DNA of 64,000 nt from Sporocytophaga sp. (GTDB lineage Bacteria; Bacteroidota; Bacteroidia; Cytophagales; Cytophagaceae). The DNA lies in NCBI GenBank assembly GCA_024707265.1, contig JANQAB010000009.1:868001-932000 (forward strand), read 5' to 3'. Shown one piece after another: positions 26,794-36,146 of this stretch. Each line of letters starts with the position of its first letter. Positions within the stretch are counted from its first letter, which is position 1. The notes under the pieces are model-generated. The model was given only the letters and a program-made list of their open reading frames with translations, ran no database searches and had not been told where the DNA came from. The translations under genes were made by a program, and so were the position numbers.

Positions 26794-28575
26794 ATGACGA
26801 CACTAACTAAGAAAATCAAAGGAGGCGAGTTCATTGTTAAAGAAACTGAAGCCGATAGCATATTCATCCCTGAAGAATTTAATGAAGAGCAAAAGATGAT
26901 TGCCGACATGGCAAGAGATTTTTTGAGAACTGAAGTTCTTCCTCACCTTGATAGAATAGATGTTCAGGAACCTGGACTTATGGAATCTCTTCTGGTGAAA
27001 GCCGGAGAACTGGGTTTACTTGGAACTTCTATTCCTGAAAAATATAATGGTTTCGGAAAAGACTTTAATACGTCTCTTCTGATGACAGAAGTAGTTGGTG
27101 GTGGACATTCATTTGCTGTTGCCCTGGCAGCTCATACAGGTATCGGTACTTTACCTATTTTATATTTCGGAACAGAAGCTCAAAAACAAAAGTATCTTCC
27201 GAAACTTGCTACAGGTGAGCTTAAAGCCAGCTATTGTCTGACGGAGCCTGGATCAGGTTCTGATGCATTAGCCGCTAAAACTAAAGCTGAACTTACTCCT
27301 GATGGAAAACACTATATTATCAATGGACAGAAGATGTGGATCACTAATGCAGGCTTTGCGGATGTGTTCATTGTCTTTGCACAGATCGATGGTGATAAAT
27401 TCACAGGCTTTATTGTAGAGAAAGGACCTGGAGTGACGCTTGGTAATGAAGAGCACAAGATGGGGATTAAAGGATCAAGTACACGTCAGGTATTCTTTAA
27501 CGACTGTAAAGTTCCGGCAGAAAATGTTCTCGGGCAGATTGGAAAAGGTCACCTGATTGCGTTCAATATTCTGAACATTGGACGTATCAAACTTGCTGGT
27601 GCAGCTCTTGGTGGATCGAAGAGAACTAGTACACTATCTATCCAGTACGCAAAAGAAAGAATTCAATTCAAGCAACCGATTGCAAACTTCGGAGCGATTC
27701 AACATAAACTTGCAGAGCAGGCGGTACAGATATTTGCAGTAGAGTCAGCAATGTACAGAGCTGGAGCTGACATCAATGCTTCGGAGGAGAAGTTGATGAG
27801 CGAAGGCAAATCTCAGGAAGAAGCTTTGCTTGGAGCAGCTCAGGAGTTCGCAATAGAGTGTGCTATATTGAAAGTAGCAGGATCTGAAGTTTTGGATTAT
27901 GTATCAGATGAAGGCGTTCAGATTTTTGGTGGTTACGGATTTTCTGCTGATTATCCGATGGACAGAGCCTACAGAGATTCAAGAATCAACAGGATCTTTG
28001 AAGGAACCAACGAGATCAATAGATTGCTTACTCTTGATATGTTCATGAAGAAAGCTATGAAAGGCGAAATTGATCTGATGGGCCCTGCAATGGCTGTTCA
28101 GAAGGAACTAACAGGTATTCCGGAGTTCGGAAACGATGATGATGGTTTCCTTGCTGCAGAGAAAAAAGCTATCAAAAATTTCAAAAAAGCTTTATTGATG
28201 ATCGCAGGTGCTGCTGCTCAGAAATATATGGATAAGCTGGCATATGAGCAGGAGATCGTAATGAATCTTGCGGATATAGCAATCCTTACTTATGTTGCTG
28301 AGTCTACATTATTAAGAGCAGAAAAGCTGAAAAACATTAAAGGTGAAGAAGCTGCAAAACATGCTTTGGAGATCGCTAAGATTTATCTGAATGATGCAGC
28401 AGATAAAGTAAACATAGCAGGTAAAAATGCTATCAATGCAATGGCTGAAGGAGATATGCAAAGAATGATGCTAATGGGATTGAAGAGATTTACGAAAGTA
28501 AATCCTTATAATACCAAAGATGCAAGAAGAAGGTTGGCAGCATATTTGATTGAAGCTAATCAATATCCGTTCTGA
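26794..28575 (+). CDS. fadE: Acyl-CoA dehydrogenase
   Basis: The product has 593 residues, the long type found with FadN/FadA in Bacillus. Visible are the FAD/substrate segment YCLTEPGSGSDALAAKTKA, MWITNAGFADVFIVFAQ, KMGIKGSSTRQVFF, the catalytic-Glu region FEGTNEINRL, and DEGVQIFGGYGFSADYPM. It introduces the 2,3 double bond as the first step of each beta-oxidation cycle, handing electrons to an ETF. The extra C-terminal domain (about 430-593) is normal for this subgroup. The operon appears to end at the terminator-like repeat 20 bp downstream. Confidence 0.95.
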   Translation: MTTLTKKIKGGEFIVKETEADSIFIPEEFNEEQKMIADMARDFLRTEVLPHLDRIDVQEPGLMESLLVKAGELGLLGTSIPEKYNGFGKDFNTSLLMTEVVGGGHSFAVALAAHTGIGTLPILYFGTEAQKQKYLPKLATGELKASYCLTEPGSGSDALAAKTKAELTPDGKHYIINGQKMWITNAGFADVFIVFAQIDGDKFTGFIVEKGPGVTLGNEEHKMGIKGSSTRQVFFNDCKVPAENVLGQIGKGHLIAFNILNIGRIKLAGAALGGSKRTSTLSIQYAKERIQFKQPIANFGAIQHKLAEQAVQIFAVESAMYRAGADINASEEKLMSEGKSQEEALLGAAQEFAIECAILKVAGSEVLDYVSDEGVQIFGGYGFSADYPMDRAYRDSRINRIFEGTNEINRLLTLDMFMKKAMKGEIDLMGPAMAVQKELTGIPEFGNDDDGFLAAEKKAIKNFKKALLMIAGAAAQKYMDKLAYEQEIVMNLADIAILTYVAESTLLRAEKLKNIKGEEAAKHALEIAKIYLNDAADKVNIAGKNAINAMAEGDMQRMMLMGLKRFTKVNPYNTKDARRRLAAYLIEANQYPF

Positions 28576-28595
28576 TTTTTTTCATACGCAATTAT

Positions 28596-28646
28596 ATAAG
28601 TAAAAGAAGGGCTGTTCTCCAGGAGGACAGCCTTTTCTGATTTTAG
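28596..28646. repeat. Terminator-like repeat, copy 1 of 3
   Basis: A 50-bp unit beginning ATAAGTAAAAGAAGGGCTGT with stem GGCTGTTCTCC/GGAGGACAGCC and a CCTTTTCTGATTT tail. It recurs at 30941-30991 and 35887-35935 with a single-base change in copy 2 and a diverged end in copy 3. As a hairpin followed by T-rich sequence it should terminate transcription after fadE. Confidence 0.75.
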
Positions 28647-28806
28647 ACGTAAATTGTTGTTTGTAAGGACGAAATATTGTCTTGATAGTAAGTAGACTAG
28701 TTGTTTAGTCTGTAACTATTTGAATTTGATTGTGGCCTTTGTATCTATGTAAGAGTTGTATTATTTTTGTAATTTGAAATAATCGTTTTCACCAAAAATA
28801 TTTTTT

Positions 28807-30926
28807 ATGAAGAAAAAAATTTTCGCTTTTACCAATTCTCTTTTTTATTATCCAACATTATACAGTTTGCCAGACATATACAAGCAGCCTTTTGTCAGGG
28901 ACTCCTCCGGAAACTTCGGAGCTTAATCCTCAAAAGTTTTCTCATATGACTGCAATGGCTGCTAATTCAAAAGGAGAAATATTTGTGTGTGATAAGTATG
29001 CAGACGTTATAAGAAAGATTCAGAATGACAATAAGATCGTAACAATTGCAGGAAATGGCGTGCAAGGATATAAAGATGGTAAAGATACATCTGCCAGATT
29101 TCAGGATCCGATGGGAATCGTTGTAGATTCAAAAGGAAACCTTTTTATTATAGAATCATCATCATCAAAGATACGCAAAATTACCCCTGATGGTACTGTT
29201 AGTACGTATGCTGGCGCTGCCGGATATGGAGATCAATTAGGAACAATAGAAGAGGCAAAATTCACAAATCTTGGAGGAATTACGATTGATAATAGGGATA
29301 ATGTCTATGTCACAGACATTAACAATAAAAAAGATCAAGAAGATTGATAGCAGTGGTATTGTTACAACTGTATTGGAAAATTTAATTGACCCAGGTGTTA
29401 TTACAATTGAGAAAAGATATAATATACTTTACTTTGATGACAATGGTGCAATAAAGTACTATGACTTCTCTTATCCGATTCCTCTCCGAATTACCGAGGA
29501 ATCTGGGATTCCTCTCAGGGCAGAAATGTTGCATTGCGAAGAATATTTGAGGCCTATATTTTCTCACCGAGGTGGTTTATTTAAAATAGAAGAAGATCTT
29601 TCAACTGGTAAACGAATTATAAAACAAATAACGTATAGTTATTATACGAGCTGTACATTTTCATCTACAAGAGGTACAGTTTTTGGCTCTGGGGCAAACC
29701 TATACAAATTTGATAGTTACAATAATACTTTTAATTATATTGAGATTTATCCTCTTGTTACCAATGTCTATCCCAATAAAGATTTTAAAGACATTCAGGG
29801 AATGATAATTGATGAAAACGAAAATCTCTTTATGGCAGACAGGGGGACTAATAGGATTTTGAAAATGGATAAATTTGGAACCATAAGTACTTTTGCTGGA
29901 GATTATGAAAGTGGCCTTATAGATGGTAATGGTACCAAAGCGCGATTTAATGGTCCATCGAGGCTTGCATGGGATAACTATGGAAATATCCTAGTAACCG
30001 ATAATAATACCCTTAGAAAGATTTCCCCCAATGGGGATGTGACAACTGTTAAGGACGCTAGTCAAAAACCATTGTATGCACTAGGATGTTATGGAATTGC
30101 GGTAGACCAGAATGACAATATTTTTTTAGCCCAATACGGAGGAGGGCAGACAATAAAAAAAATTACTCCAGACAATGTCATTTCGGATTATATAGACAAA
30201 AAATTTATGAAATCGTTTGGCTATGATTTCGGAATGCCATTTGCTTTGCAAATAGACAAATTGGGAAATCTTATCATAGCAATACAATTGGATGGTATGC
30301 TATATATCGTTTCACCTGATAAAAGTAAAGTGCGCTGGATTGGAGATTTTGCCGGTTCATCAATTGATGGACACACTCGTAATGCTGATTTTAGAGCCAT
30401 AGAAGACATTATTCTTGATAAAGATGGAAATCTGTTTGTTTTAGATGTAAACACAATCCGAAAAATTTCACCTGATAGTTTGGTTACAACAATAGTAGGC
30501 GAGGCGTCCAAAAATTCAGGACTTTCTGGGGGGTATAAAGAAGGTATTGGGAGTGAAATCAGAATGAATTTCCCGTGGTGTATGACAATGAATAAAAATG
30601 GGGATTTCTATATTAGTGATAATGGAAACAACCTTATCAGAGTTATCCGAAAAAATGTAGTCACAGGAATTAATGAATCTGGAATAGAAGAAACTGAAGT
30701 GTCTGGATTTAATGTTTTCCCAAATCCGACGAATGATAAGATTACCGTGCATTCATCATTCGAAGGCTCATTAGGTGTGTATAATATCGATGGAAAGCTT
30801 GTATTTAAAAATACAAATTCGCCTAAGGAAGTAACAATAGATTTCAAAAACTATTCCAAAGGATTGTATTATGTTGTTTTTCAAACCTCAGATAAAATGT
30901 ATAAAAAAACTCTCGTTGTGGAATAA
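28807..30926 (+). CDS. NHL-repeat secreted protein with type A T9SS sorting domain (two apparent frameshifts)
   Basis: Dropping one A from the A7 run at 28813-28819 gives a good signal peptide (MKKKFSLLPILFFII), and dropping one A from the A6 run at 29327-29332 joins the remaining frames, for 705 residues. NHL-type propeller repeats recur from start to about residue 600: GxxIDxxxNxxVTDxxNxxIRKIxPDGxVST patterns such as MGIVVDSKGNLFIIESSSS and AGDYESGLIDGNGTKARFNG. The end is a type A sorting domain with FNVFPNPTNDKIT, LGVYNIDGKLVF and the final lysine-rich MYKKTLVVE. It is therefore a T9SS-exported surface or secreted propeller protein of unknown binding partner. Confidence 0.85.
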
Positions 30927-30940
30927 GTTTATTTTCAGGA

Positions 30941-30991
30941 ATAAGTAAAAGAAGGGCTGTTCTCAAGGAGGACAGCCTTTTCTGATTTTAG
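30941..30991. repeat. Terminator-like repeat, copy 2 of 3
   Basis: Same unit as at 28596, with TTCTCAAGG in place of TTCTCCAGG in the loop. It ends the NHL gene 15 bp after its stop codon. Confidence 0.75.
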
Positions 30992-31347
30992 GGAGTTGAA
31001 GCTCTCATTAAAAATGAATCATAAAGTTTATAATATCTTTCTTTAATTATTTACAAAATGCTATTAGATTGGTTGATGTAAAATATTTTTTGCGCCGTTC
31101 TAAACGAAAATAGATTGCGTCCAACTTTATTAAATTGTGAAAAACGGGAAAGTATTTATTGGAAATGAAATATAAAATCTAATTAGTGATCATTAATTAT
31201 CAATAAGAAAACAGCATTCAATAATGTAGTTAATCGATGGATTTAAAAGCAAAGGTTAAAAGAAATATTTCCAATAATTAATTTACGTTAAAGAAAATTA
31301 TTTTAATTTAGCACCACTTTTATTAATAATTTTAATCTATAATCATT
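30992..31347. other. Intergenic region with no recognisable gene
   Basis: A 356-bp AT-rich gap before the first Ig-like gene. No plausible reading frame, tRNA or strong hairpin was found. It must hold the promoter of the downstream gene; a -33/-7 Bacteroidota promoter could not be placed with confidence. Confidence 0.4.
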
Positions 31348-33516
31348 ATGAATTTTTTTTTTAAAAAACTACTTCTATTAACAATTTCATTTTTCCTATT
31401 ATCAATTGCGTCAAATTTTGCGGCAGATTTATCAATTGATGGAGAGAAATCACCATGTATAAACACAGAAGTCACCTATACTGCAAAAAATCTTTTAGGT
31501 GAGCCTACGCAAGTTAATTGGTCTTTTACCGGGACTTATGATCCTGATGTAGAGGTAGACAATCCCAATAGGTCGGTAAAATTAAAATGGACTGGGGGGG
31601 CTAAAGGAAAGGTAACGTATACTTATATATATAATAATACGTCTTACACGGCTTCAATAGACATTAAAATTAACCTACATCAAGGTGGAATTGTTGCAGT
31701 TCCTAATTCAGCTGCTATTTGTATTGGTAACTCCACTAACTTAACTGCAACTTTGGAAGGAAACGATGGAGCAAAAGATTTAACTTATACATGGTCAAAC
31801 AATATGAACTCTCAAGTTCAAACAACTTCAAGCATAACGGTTACTCCCACATCAAATACCCAGTATTATGTAACAATAAAAGATCAGTGTGACTTTACAT
31901 ACACTAAAACAATTCCGGTGGTGGTGAATCCAAAGCCAGTTGTTACAGCTACAGGTCCTTCTGGTTCTATTTGTCCCGGGCAGCCTGTAACACTTACAGC
32001 CAGTGGAGCCAATCAATATACTTGGTCGTCTCCAAGCGGTTCAAATATTGGAAGCAATAGCTCGGTATCTGTTGCTCCACAGGTAACGAGTACATTTACA
32101 GTCACAGGTACTAATTCATTTGGTTGTTCATCCTCTAAAAGCGTAACTGTAAACGTTTTTCCAATAGTAAATATTACAGCCAACAAAACGTCTATATGCC
32201 CAGGAAGCAGCGCTACGTTAACGGCTGGCTATTCTCCTGACAATTCCTCTGCTACTTATACATGGGTTGCGCTGGATGGATCTATGCCTGCAACTCCAGG
32301 AAAGAATATTTCTGTTTCTCCAACAAAAAAAACAACCTATAGAGTAACCGGAACATCAAATGGCTGTGTTACAACAAAAGATCAGATTATATATGTTTTG
32401 CCAGTTCCTGGTATACCAACTATAGCTGGTCCTGAAAATTATTGTATAAATCCTCCGAACCAGGTATTCAGTGTGCCGATAGGAAATACTGCTGATGGTG
32501 ATGATGGCTCCCAAACAGTTTATAGATGGTCTGTTTCACCAAGTGGTTATGCAACTATTCTGACGCCTCAAGTGTCTAAAATTTGTTCTCTGGATTTTAA
32601 TAATGTAGTAACCGGACCAATGACTGTTTCGTGTACAGTAAGTAATCAATGTGGTTCAGCGACAGGTTCTCTGTCCTTAAACATAGCTCCTGGTATAGCT
32701 GCGCCCAATTCTATAACCGGCCCTTTTAACGTATGTAATTTCGGTGGCACTTCTTCGAGTTATTCTTTGGGTCAACAAACTTCCGGTACAGAGTGGGAAA
32801 TAACCCCAAGCTCAGCGGTTGTGTCAACTACAACAAGTAATTATGGACAATTTAATGTAGTTTGGAGAGACGGCTTTACAGGTGCAGCCAATATAAGAGT
32901 TCGTATTCGAAATGGGTGCGGTTATAGCGCATGGTCAAATTACTATACGACTAATGTAAAGAGCTTATATATTTTCGGTTCAAGGATAGCATGTAACAAA
33001 GGTAGCATTGCTCATTATGCATTGAGTCAAATGACAGCCAATACTTCATGGATAATTACTCCTACTAATGCTGCAACATCAAGTTCAGTTTCTCCTTATG
33101 GTCAGATCAATATAGACTGGAATGACAATTTCGTGGGAACAGCTCAATTAAAGTTAACAGTTGGAGGTTTTCCGACAAACTGTAATACTAATACATTAAC
33201 GATATCTGTAGTAGAAGGGACATGCGGGAATCTAAGAACAGCAGAAGATGAAAGCCTATTTCCATTAGAATCAATGTCTGCGTCAATATATCCAAACCCT
33301 TCAAATGGAACTTCCAGTCTGTCTTTTCCCGGGATGGATTTTGAAAGCGCAACAGTTGAAATATTAGATCTAAAAGGCGTAAAGGTATATGCTAAAGACA
33401 ATGTCTCATCAGATACAGAATTGACAATAGGTGAGGATCTTCCATCTGGAATATATTCGGTAATAGTGAGATCAGGAAAGACTATTAAAACTTTGAAGTT
33501 TGTAAAGCAGAATTAA
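31348..33516 (+). CDS. Ig-like repeat secreted protein with type A sorting domain, paralogue A
   Basis: The product has 722 residues with a signal peptide (about 1-26). Bacterial Ig/PKD-like units follow, for example SAAICIGNSTNLTATLEG and SGSICPGQPVTLTASGANQY, each with paired Cys/Trp and an 'Y..TGTxxxGC' close. The C-terminal part has YPNPSNGTSSLSFPG, the sorting-domain hallmark, and ends GKTIKTLKFVKQN. From base 31951 the gene is almost identical to paralogue B; the first 600 bp differ strongly. It is T9SS cargo, probably an adhesin or matrix protein. The target is unknown. Confidence 0.85.
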   Translation: MNFFFKKLLLLTISFFLLSIASNFAADLSIDGEKSPCINTEVTYTAKNLLGEPTQVNWSFTGTYDPDVEVDNPNRSVKLKWTGGAKGKVTYTYIYNNTSYTASIDIKINLHQGGIVAVPNSAAICIGNSTNLTATLEGNDGAKDLTYTWSNNMNSQVQTTSSITVTPTSNTQYYVTIKDQCDFTYTKTIPVVVNPKPVVTATGPSGSICPGQPVTLTASGANQYTWSSPSGSNIGSNSSVSVAPQVTSTFTVTGTNSFGCSSSKSVTVNVFPIVNITANKTSICPGSSATLTAGYSPDNSSATYTWVALDGSMPATPGKNISVSPTKKTTYRVTGTSNGCVTTKDQIIYVLPVPGIPTIAGPENYCINPPNQVFSVPIGNTADGDDGSQTVYRWSVSPSGYATILTPQVSKICSLDFNNVVTGPMTVSCTVSNQCGSATGSLSLNIAPGIAAPNSITGPFNVCNFGGTSSSYSLGQQTSGTEWEITPSSAVVSTTTSNYGQFNVVWRDGFTGAANIRVRIRNGCGYSAWSNYYTTNVKSLYIFGSRIACNKGSIAHYALSQMTANTSWIITPTNAATSSSVSPYGQINIDWNDNFVGTAQLKLTVGGFPTNCNTNTLTISVVEGTCGNLRTAEDESLFPLESMSASIYPNPSNGTSSLSFPGMDFESATVEILDLKGVKVYAKDNVSSDTELTIGEDLPSGIYSVIVRSGKTIKTLKFVKQN
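31951..33516 (+). repeat. 1566-bp near-identical direct repeat, copy A
   Basis: It matches 34246-35811 with an offset of exactly 2295 bp and only about four differences, all near the end (for example G/T in GGCGTAAAGG and A/G in TCGGTAATAG). It covers the C-terminal two thirds of both Ig-like genes. It points to recent duplication or gene conversion. Confidence 0.9.
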
Positions 33517-33618
33517 ATTAAGGTCTCTTTTATTTTACTTTTTAAAATATTTATATAGCTATTATAAACGAAGAATTATACTTCGATATTTTTGATTTAA
33601 TTAAACAAATAATTTATT

Positions 33619-35811
33619 ATGAAAGATTTTTTTAAGCAGAAATTTTTAGCAACAATGTCTATTGTTCTTTTGGCAATTGTTCCTTGTTTTGCTGACTTAA
33701 GTATTAGCGGGAAAGTTAAACCATGCTTAAATACTACAGAAGTTTATACTGCACTAGATTTAGTTGGGACAGTTTCCAATCCCAAATGGGAGATAACTTA
33801 TGGTTCCGGTACTATTGTAAGTACAAATAGTACTAATAAAACTGCTAGTATAGAGTGGTATGGTGGAGTAAAAGGAACATTAAAATTTACCTATACTTCT
33901 ACGGTAACAGTGGATAATAAACCAAAGAGCACTGATTATAGTACAAGTTTAAATGTAGATATCATTACAGGTGCGGGTGACATTTCGATTACTCCTTCTT
34001 CTGTTTCAATTTGCAATGGAAATTCCACTACATTAACGGCAAGCATTAGCGGGAGTAAGGCAGAAACCTTAACTTATACTTGGGCTAATAACGTTAATAA
34101 CGACAGCAAGACAGGAACAAGTATTTCAGTTTCACCTTCGTCTACTACTAGGTACACTATCAGTGCTAAAGATGAGTGTAATAACCTTTATTTTGGATTT
34201 AATTACGCAGAAGTGAAGGTGAATCCAAAGCCAGTTATTACAACTACAGGTCCTTCTGGTTCTATTTGTCCCGGGCAGCCTGTAACACTTACAGCCAGTG
34301 GAGCCAATCAATATACTTGGTCGTCTCCAAGCGGTTCAAATATTGGAAGCAATAGCTCGGTATCTGTTGCTCCACAGGTAACGAGTACATTTACAGTCAC
34401 AGGTACTAATTCATTTGGTTGTTCATCCTCTAAAAGCGTAACTGTAAACGTTTTTCCAATAGTAAATATTACAGCCAACAAAACGTCTATATGCCCAGGA
34501 AGCAGCGCTACGTTAACGGCTGGCTATTCTCCTGACAATTCCTCTGCTACTTATACATGGGTTGCGCTGGATGGATCTATGCCTGCAACTCCAGGAAAGA
34601 ATATTTCTGTTTCTCCAACAAAAAAAACAACCTATAGAGTAACCGGAACATCAAATGGCTGTGTTACAACAAAAGATCAGATTATATATGTTTTGCCAGT
34701 TCCTGGTATACCAACTATAGCTGGTCCTGAAAATTATTGTATAAATCCTCCGAACCAGGTATTCAGTGTGCCGATAGGAAATACTGCTGATGGTGATGAT
34801 GGCTCCCAAACAGTTTATAGATGGTCTGTTTCACCAAGTGGTTATGCAACTATTCTGACGCCTCAAGTGTCTAAAATTTGTTCTCTGGATTTTAATAATG
34901 TAGTAACCGGACCAATGACTGTTTCGTGTACAGTAAGTAATCAATGTGGTTCAGCGACAGGTTCTCTGTCCTTAAACATAGCTCCTGGTATAGCTGCGCC
35001 CAATTCTATAACCGGCCCTTTTAACGTATGTAATTTCGGTGGCACTTCTTCGAGTTATTCTTTGGGTCAACAAACTTCCGGTACAGAGTGGGAAATAACC
35101 CCAAGCTCAGCGGTTGTGTCAACTACAACAAGTAATTATGGACAATTTAATGTAGTTTGGAGAGACGGCTTTACAGGTGCAGCCAATATAAGAGTTCGTA
35201 TTCGAAATGGGTGCGGTTATAGCGCATGGTCAAATTACTATACGACTAATGTAAAGAGCTTATATATTTTCGGTTCAAGGATAGCATGTAACAAAGGTAG
35301 CATTGCTCATTATGCATTGAGTCAAATGACAGCCAATACTTCATGGATAATTACTCCTACTAATGCTGCAACATCAAGTTCAGTTTCTCCTTATGGTCAG
35401 ATCAATATAGACTGGAATGACAATTTCGTGGGAACAGCTCAATTAAAGTTAACAGTTGGAGGTTTTCCGACAAACTGTAATACTAATACATTAACGATAT
35501 CTGTAGTAGAAGGGACATGCGGGAATCTAAGAACAGCAGAAGATGAAAGCCTATTTCCATTAGAATCAATGTCTGCGTCAATATATCCAAACCCTTCAAA
35601 TGGAACTTCCAGTCTGTCTTTTCCCGGGATGGATTTTGAAAGCGCAACAGTTGAAATATTAGATCTAAAAGGCGTAAATGTATATGCTAAAGACAATGTC
35701 TCATCAGATACAGAATTGACAATAGGTGAGGATCTTCCATCTGGAATATATTCGGTAGTAGTGAGATCAGGAAAGACTATTAAAACTTTGAAGTTTGTAA
35801 AGCAAAATTAG
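33619..35811 (+). CDS. Ig-like repeat secreted protein with type A sorting domain, paralogue B
   Basis: The product has 730 residues with a signal peptide ending near PCFAD. It shares with paralogue A an N-terminal domain of the same type but clearly diverged (SISGKVKPCLNTTEVYTALDL against SIDGEKSPCINTEVTYTAKNL), then an almost identical run of Ig-like units and sorting domain. The last differences turn GVKVYAKDN into GVNVYAKDN and SVIV into SVVV. The 102-bp gap from paralogue A and shared strand suggest tandem origin. It is T9SS cargo; the divergent N-terminus probably defines binding specificity. Confidence 0.85.
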   Translation: MKDFFKQKFLATMSIVLLAIVPCFADLSISGKVKPCLNTTEVYTALDLVGTVSNPKWEITYGSGTIVSTNSTNKTASIEWYGGVKGTLKFTYTSTVTVDNKPKSTDYSTSLNVDIITGAGDISITPSSVSICNGNSTTLTASISGSKAETLTYTWANNVNNDSKTGTSISVSPSSTTRYTISAKDECNNLYFGFNYAEVKVNPKPVITTTGPSGSICPGQPVTLTASGANQYTWSSPSGSNIGSNSSVSVAPQVTSTFTVTGTNSFGCSSSKSVTVNVFPIVNITANKTSICPGSSATLTAGYSPDNSSATYTWVALDGSMPATPGKNISVSPTKKTTYRVTGTSNGCVTTKDQIIYVLPVPGIPTIAGPENYCINPPNQVFSVPIGNTADGDDGSQTVYRWSVSPSGYATILTPQVSKICSLDFNNVVTGPMTVSCTVSNQCGSATGSLSLNIAPGIAAPNSITGPFNVCNFGGTSSSYSLGQQTSGTEWEITPSSAVVSTTTSNYGQFNVVWRDGFTGAANIRVRIRNGCGYSAWSNYYTTNVKSLYIFGSRIACNKGSIAHYALSQMTANTSWIITPTNAATSSSVSPYGQINIDWNDNFVGTAQLKLTVGGFPTNCNTNTLTISVVEGTCGNLRTAEDESLFPLESMSASIYPNPSNGTSSLSFPGMDFESATVEILDLKGVNVYAKDNVSSDTELTIGEDLPSGIYSVVVRSGKTIKTLKFVKQN
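34246..35811 (+). repeat. 1566-bp near-identical direct repeat, copy B
   Basis: Second copy of the repeat described at 31951-33516. The sharp change from about 99.7% identity to weak similarity at its 5' edge is what recombination, and not whole-gene duplication, would leave. Confidence 0.9.
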
Positions 35812-35886
35812 GATATAGTTATACGTTCCAATAATGAAAGTTGAACGTAAAAATTAACGCAAGTTATATTTACCTAAGAGGTGATA

Positions 35887-35935
35887 ATAAGTAAAAGAAG
35901 GGCTGTTCTCCAGGAGGACAGCCTTTTCTGATTTA
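35887..35935. repeat. Terminator-like repeat, copy 3 of 3
   Basis: Same unit as at 28596 with an identical hairpin; the 3' flank differs after CTGATTT. It lies 76 bp beyond paralogue B. From here to 36146 no gene is visible. Confidence 0.75.
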
Positions 35936-36146
35936 ATGGAAGAAACTTTATTCAAGATTCATAAGCCAATGGTGAATTTTTCCTGGTAATTGTTTTATCC
36001 TGTTAATTCTTTTCTTTTTTTATGTGGTAGACACCTGGTTGATACACTTTTTCAAATATATGTCGCAAAGCTAATTGAACATCTTCTCAAAGAAATAATC
36101 CGGCCTTGTTGTTGCAAAAGCCGGAAATATTCTCAGTTGTTTGAAG

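Noticed and set aside
28596..35935. CRISPR array or insertion-sequence ends formed by the three 50-bp repeats
   Set aside because: Spacing is kilobases, no cas or transposase genes are present, and the unit folds as a terminator hairpin.
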